From positions 1-64,000 of the forward strand of contig NZ_JASITE010000020.1 of the NCBI RefSeq assembly GCF_030767025.1: a stretch of 64,000 nt of DNA. The letters run 5' to 3'. The position numbers and the translations under genes were made by a program. This document shows, piece by piece, positions 62,411 through 64,000 of the stretch (position 1 is its first letter; every line of letters starts with the position of its first letter). The stretch is from Nocardia sp. CC227C (GTDB taxonomy: Bacteria > Actinomycetota > Actinomycetes > Mycobacteriales > Mycobacteriaceae). Under the pieces are notes generated by a model that was given only the letters and a program-made list of their open reading frames with translations, made no database searches and was not told the origin of the DNA.

Positions 62411-62450
62411 AACGACCGTGCGCCCGCCAACTGGCGGGCGCACGGTCGTT
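62411..62450. terminator. Strong bidirectional hairpin terminator
   Basis: Perfect 19-bp stem AACGACCGTGCGCCCGCCA with its complement and a 2-nt apex, between the convergent rsbV-like and LLM oxidoreductase genes. Confidence 0.85.
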
Positions 62451-62470
62451 ATTCGTCGGGCGTGCGGCGC

Positions 62471-63508
62471 TCAGACCAGATCGCGCAGCTGTTCGATGAG
62501 CTTCACCCGCTCGGCGGGCGTACCCGCCATGGGGACCACATTGAGCACGGTGACGCCCGCCTCGCGGAAGGCCGCGATCCGCTCCTTCACGAATCCGGCC
62601 GACCCGATCAGGCTCACATCGCGCACCAGGTCGTCGGGGACCACCTTGACGGCCTCTTCCTTCTTCCCCGCGAGGTAGAGCTCCTGGATGCGGTCGGCTT
62701 CCGCGCCGTACCCGTACTTGGTGGCGAGGCTGTGGTAGAAGTTCTTCCCCTTCGCGCCCATACCGCCGATGTAGAGCGCCAGATGCGGCTTCACCCATTC
62801 CCGCAGCGGCTCCACGTCGTCACCGATGGCCAGCGCCGGACCGGCGTACACATCCAGCTTGCCCAGCTCCGGATCCCGTTTGGCGAGACCGGCTTTCACC
62901 GCGTCGCCCCACACCGCGTCGGCCTTCTCGGGCAGGAAGAAGATCGGCTGCCACCCCTCCGCCATTTCCGCGGCCAGCTCCACGTTCTTCGGCCCGAGCG
63001 CCGCCAGCAGCACCGGAATGCGTTCGCGCACCGGATGATTGATCAGCTTCAGCGGCTTGCCCAGCCCGGTCCCCCGCCCCTCGGGCAGCGGAACCGTGTA
63101 GTACTTCCCCTGGTACTCCAGCCGCTCCCGCCGCCACACCTTCCGGCAGATCTCGAGCACCTCCCGCGTCCGCCCGATCGGCGCGTCATAGGGCACCCCG
63201 TGGAATCCCTCGATCACCTGCGGCCCCGAAGCCCCCAACCCGAGCACATACCGCCCGTCCGACACATAGTCGAGCCCCGCCGCCGTCATAGCCGTCAACG
63301 TGGGCGTCCGGGTGTACAGCTGCAGAATCCCCGACGCCAACTGCACCCGCTCGGTCTTCGCCGCCAGATACCCCAGCGCGCTCACGGCGTCGAACGAGTA
63401 CGCCTCCGGCACGAAGACCACATCGAGCCCGGCCCGCTCCAGATCAGCGACCTCAGCCGCCACCTCCTTGAAACCGTCGGTGTAATTGATCGACAGTCCG
63501 ATACGCAT
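62471..63508 (-). CDS. LLM-class F420-dependent oxidoreductase
   Basis: A 345-residue TIM-barrel enzyme of the luciferase-like family, close in layout to mycobacterial F420-dependent proteins of the TIGR03559 type. It shows MRIGLSINYTDGFKEVAAEV, FVPEAYSFDAVSALGYLAAK, GLGASGPQVIEGFHGVPYD and LAALGPKNVELAAEMAEGW. The substrate is unknown. The ATG at 63508 is directly preceded by GGTATCGTCCGATAC (minus strand); a TATCGT seven bases before the ATG suggests a leaderless transcript, and GTATCGGACGATAC (63509-63522) is also a perfect inverted repeat. Confidence 0.88.
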   Translation of the reverse strand: MRIGLSINYTDGFKEVAAEVADLERAGLDVVFVPEAYSFDAVSALGYLAAKTERVQLASGILQLYTRTPTLTAMTAAGLDYVSDGRYVLGLGASGPQVIEGFHGVPYDAPIGRTREVLEICRKVWRRERLEYQGKYYTVPLPEGRGTGLGKPLKLINHPVRERIPVLLAALGPKNVELAAEMAEGWQPIFFLPEKADAVWGDAVKAGLAKRDPELGKLDVYAGPALAIGDDVEPLREWVKPHLALYIGGMGAKGKNFYHSLATKYGYGAEADRIQELYLAGKKEEAVKVVPDDLVRDVSLIGSAGFVKERIAAFREAGVTVLNVVPMAGTPAERVKLIEQLRDLV

Positions 63509-63890
63509 GTATCGGACGATACCGATCCGGCTACCCGCCTCGCGCGGCGGCTCGCTGTAGGCGCCTGCGACCGCCACCGGCTCGGCACCGGGAGATGGGT
63601 CGCAGACCTCGCAACTGGTAACACCGAATACACCGGCGGAACGAAACGAGCAGGTCACCACTTTCCAACGCTTCCCCGCAGAGCGCCGCGCCGACGTCAA
63701 GCGAACCCGCCCACCCGCAAGCACATCGGTGCTCGCCACGCCGACGCACCGTTGATTTCCATCCGGAGATCTGAGAACGCCTGCTCGACGACCGCTATGC
63801 GACAGCATCGGATGTCGACGGATCGAAGATCGGGATACACTTACCGACGATTTCGCCACGATGGCGGCGCAGCCGAGAGAGGTGTTCGTA
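63509..63890. other. 382-bp divergent spacer
   Basis: Spacer between divergent genes. It contains the 6-bp inverted repeat at 63509-63522 and a ribosome site GAGAGAGGTG near its right end. No other supported gene is visible, although GC content falls around 63620-63700 and 63780-63840. Confidence 0.4.
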
Positions 63891-64000
63891 GTGCGTGACA
63901 GCGAGCGCATCGTCGGTGAGCTGCGAACGCGAGCTCAGCGAGGAGATACTCCAGCCGAAGTCGGCACCTGGTTGTTAGAAGAGCTCGGGTCGATCCCGAA
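63891..64000 (+). CDS. Unidentified gene, 5' part only (runs off the window)
   Basis: A GTG at 63891 preceded by GAGAGAGGTGTTCGTA opens a frame to the window end: MRDSERIVGELRTRAQRGDT, then PAEVGTWLLEELGSIP. The visible 36 residues are helical and charged. No family can be assigned from this fragment. Confidence 0.5.
   Translation, partial: MRDSERIVGELRTRAQRGDTPAEVGTWLLEELGSIP

Noticed and set aside
1..64000. tRNA, rRNA, insertion sequences, attachment sites or CRISPR arrays
   Set aside because: No cloverleaf, rRNA signature, transposase or regular repeat array was seen while reading the window.

Overview
The window is high-GC DNA (GTG and TTG starts, Arg/Ala/Gly-rich shadow frames) from a mycolic-acid actinomycete, most likely a Nocardia or close relative. 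The basis is gene content and synteny: arc/mpa, an LppK-type lipoprotein, trmI, a RecB-family nuclease, hisG, hisE, metH and a PAC2 protein lie in the same general order as the arc-to-metH region of Mycobacterium tuberculosis, and three proteins are F420-linked families. The genus is an inference; no rRNA or tRNA gene is present.

Layout. 0-10.3 kb: type I glutamine synthetase, long-chain acyl-CoA synthetase, PucR-type regulator, secreted CocE/NonD hydrolase, ABC1 kinase-like protein, Ddn-like deazaflavin protein and NUDIX hydrolase. Next comes a 28-codon gene behind a perfect CRP-type operator. 10.4-19.7 kb: AIM24 protein, then a seven-gene operon with translational coupling at most junctions (beta-ureidopropionase, dihydropyrimidinase, LLM/F420 oxidoreductase, two ABC permeases, ATPase, binding protein), divergent from a MocR-type regulator. 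This is import and breakdown of a pyrimidine- or hydantoin-like compound. 19.8-26.1 kb: two small secreted proteins, arc, LppK-like lipoprotein, a broken Gfo/Idh/MocA gene, trmI, RecB-like nuclease and a small secreted protein. 26.2-38.9 kb: hisG, hisE; a compact three-gene operon (Fe/2-oxoglutarate oxygenase, methyltransferase, choline/carnitine acyltransferase); a dehydratase relic; HAD phosphatase, receptor Ser/Thr kinase, metH and PAC2.

39-53 kb is accessory-looking: a single-chain adenylation/carrier/membrane-acyltransferase fusion, a resolvase-fold protein without its catalytic serine, a divergent XRE/TPR regulator, and a Wadjet-type defence operon jetA-jetB-jetC with no jetD after it. 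A MarR/MFS efflux pair with a clear operator follows. 53-56.9 kb: small membrane protein, VanY-like peptidase, class I fumarase and a MarR regulator. 57-62.2 kb: a complete stressosome module (rsbR, rsbS, rsbT, rsbX-like, a five-domain RsbU/RsbW-like fusion, rsbV-like) behind a sequence matching a SigB/SigF promoter, with no sigma gene. The window closes with an LLM/F420 oxidoreductase and the start of an unidentified gene.

The most notable points are the Wadjet operon without JetD, the oxygenase/methyltransferase/carnitine-acyltransferase operon (a possible carnitine-like betaine pathway), the adenylation-carrier-acyltransferase fusion, the stressosome with a fused phosphatase/kinase, and the CRP-box/micro-ORF unit.
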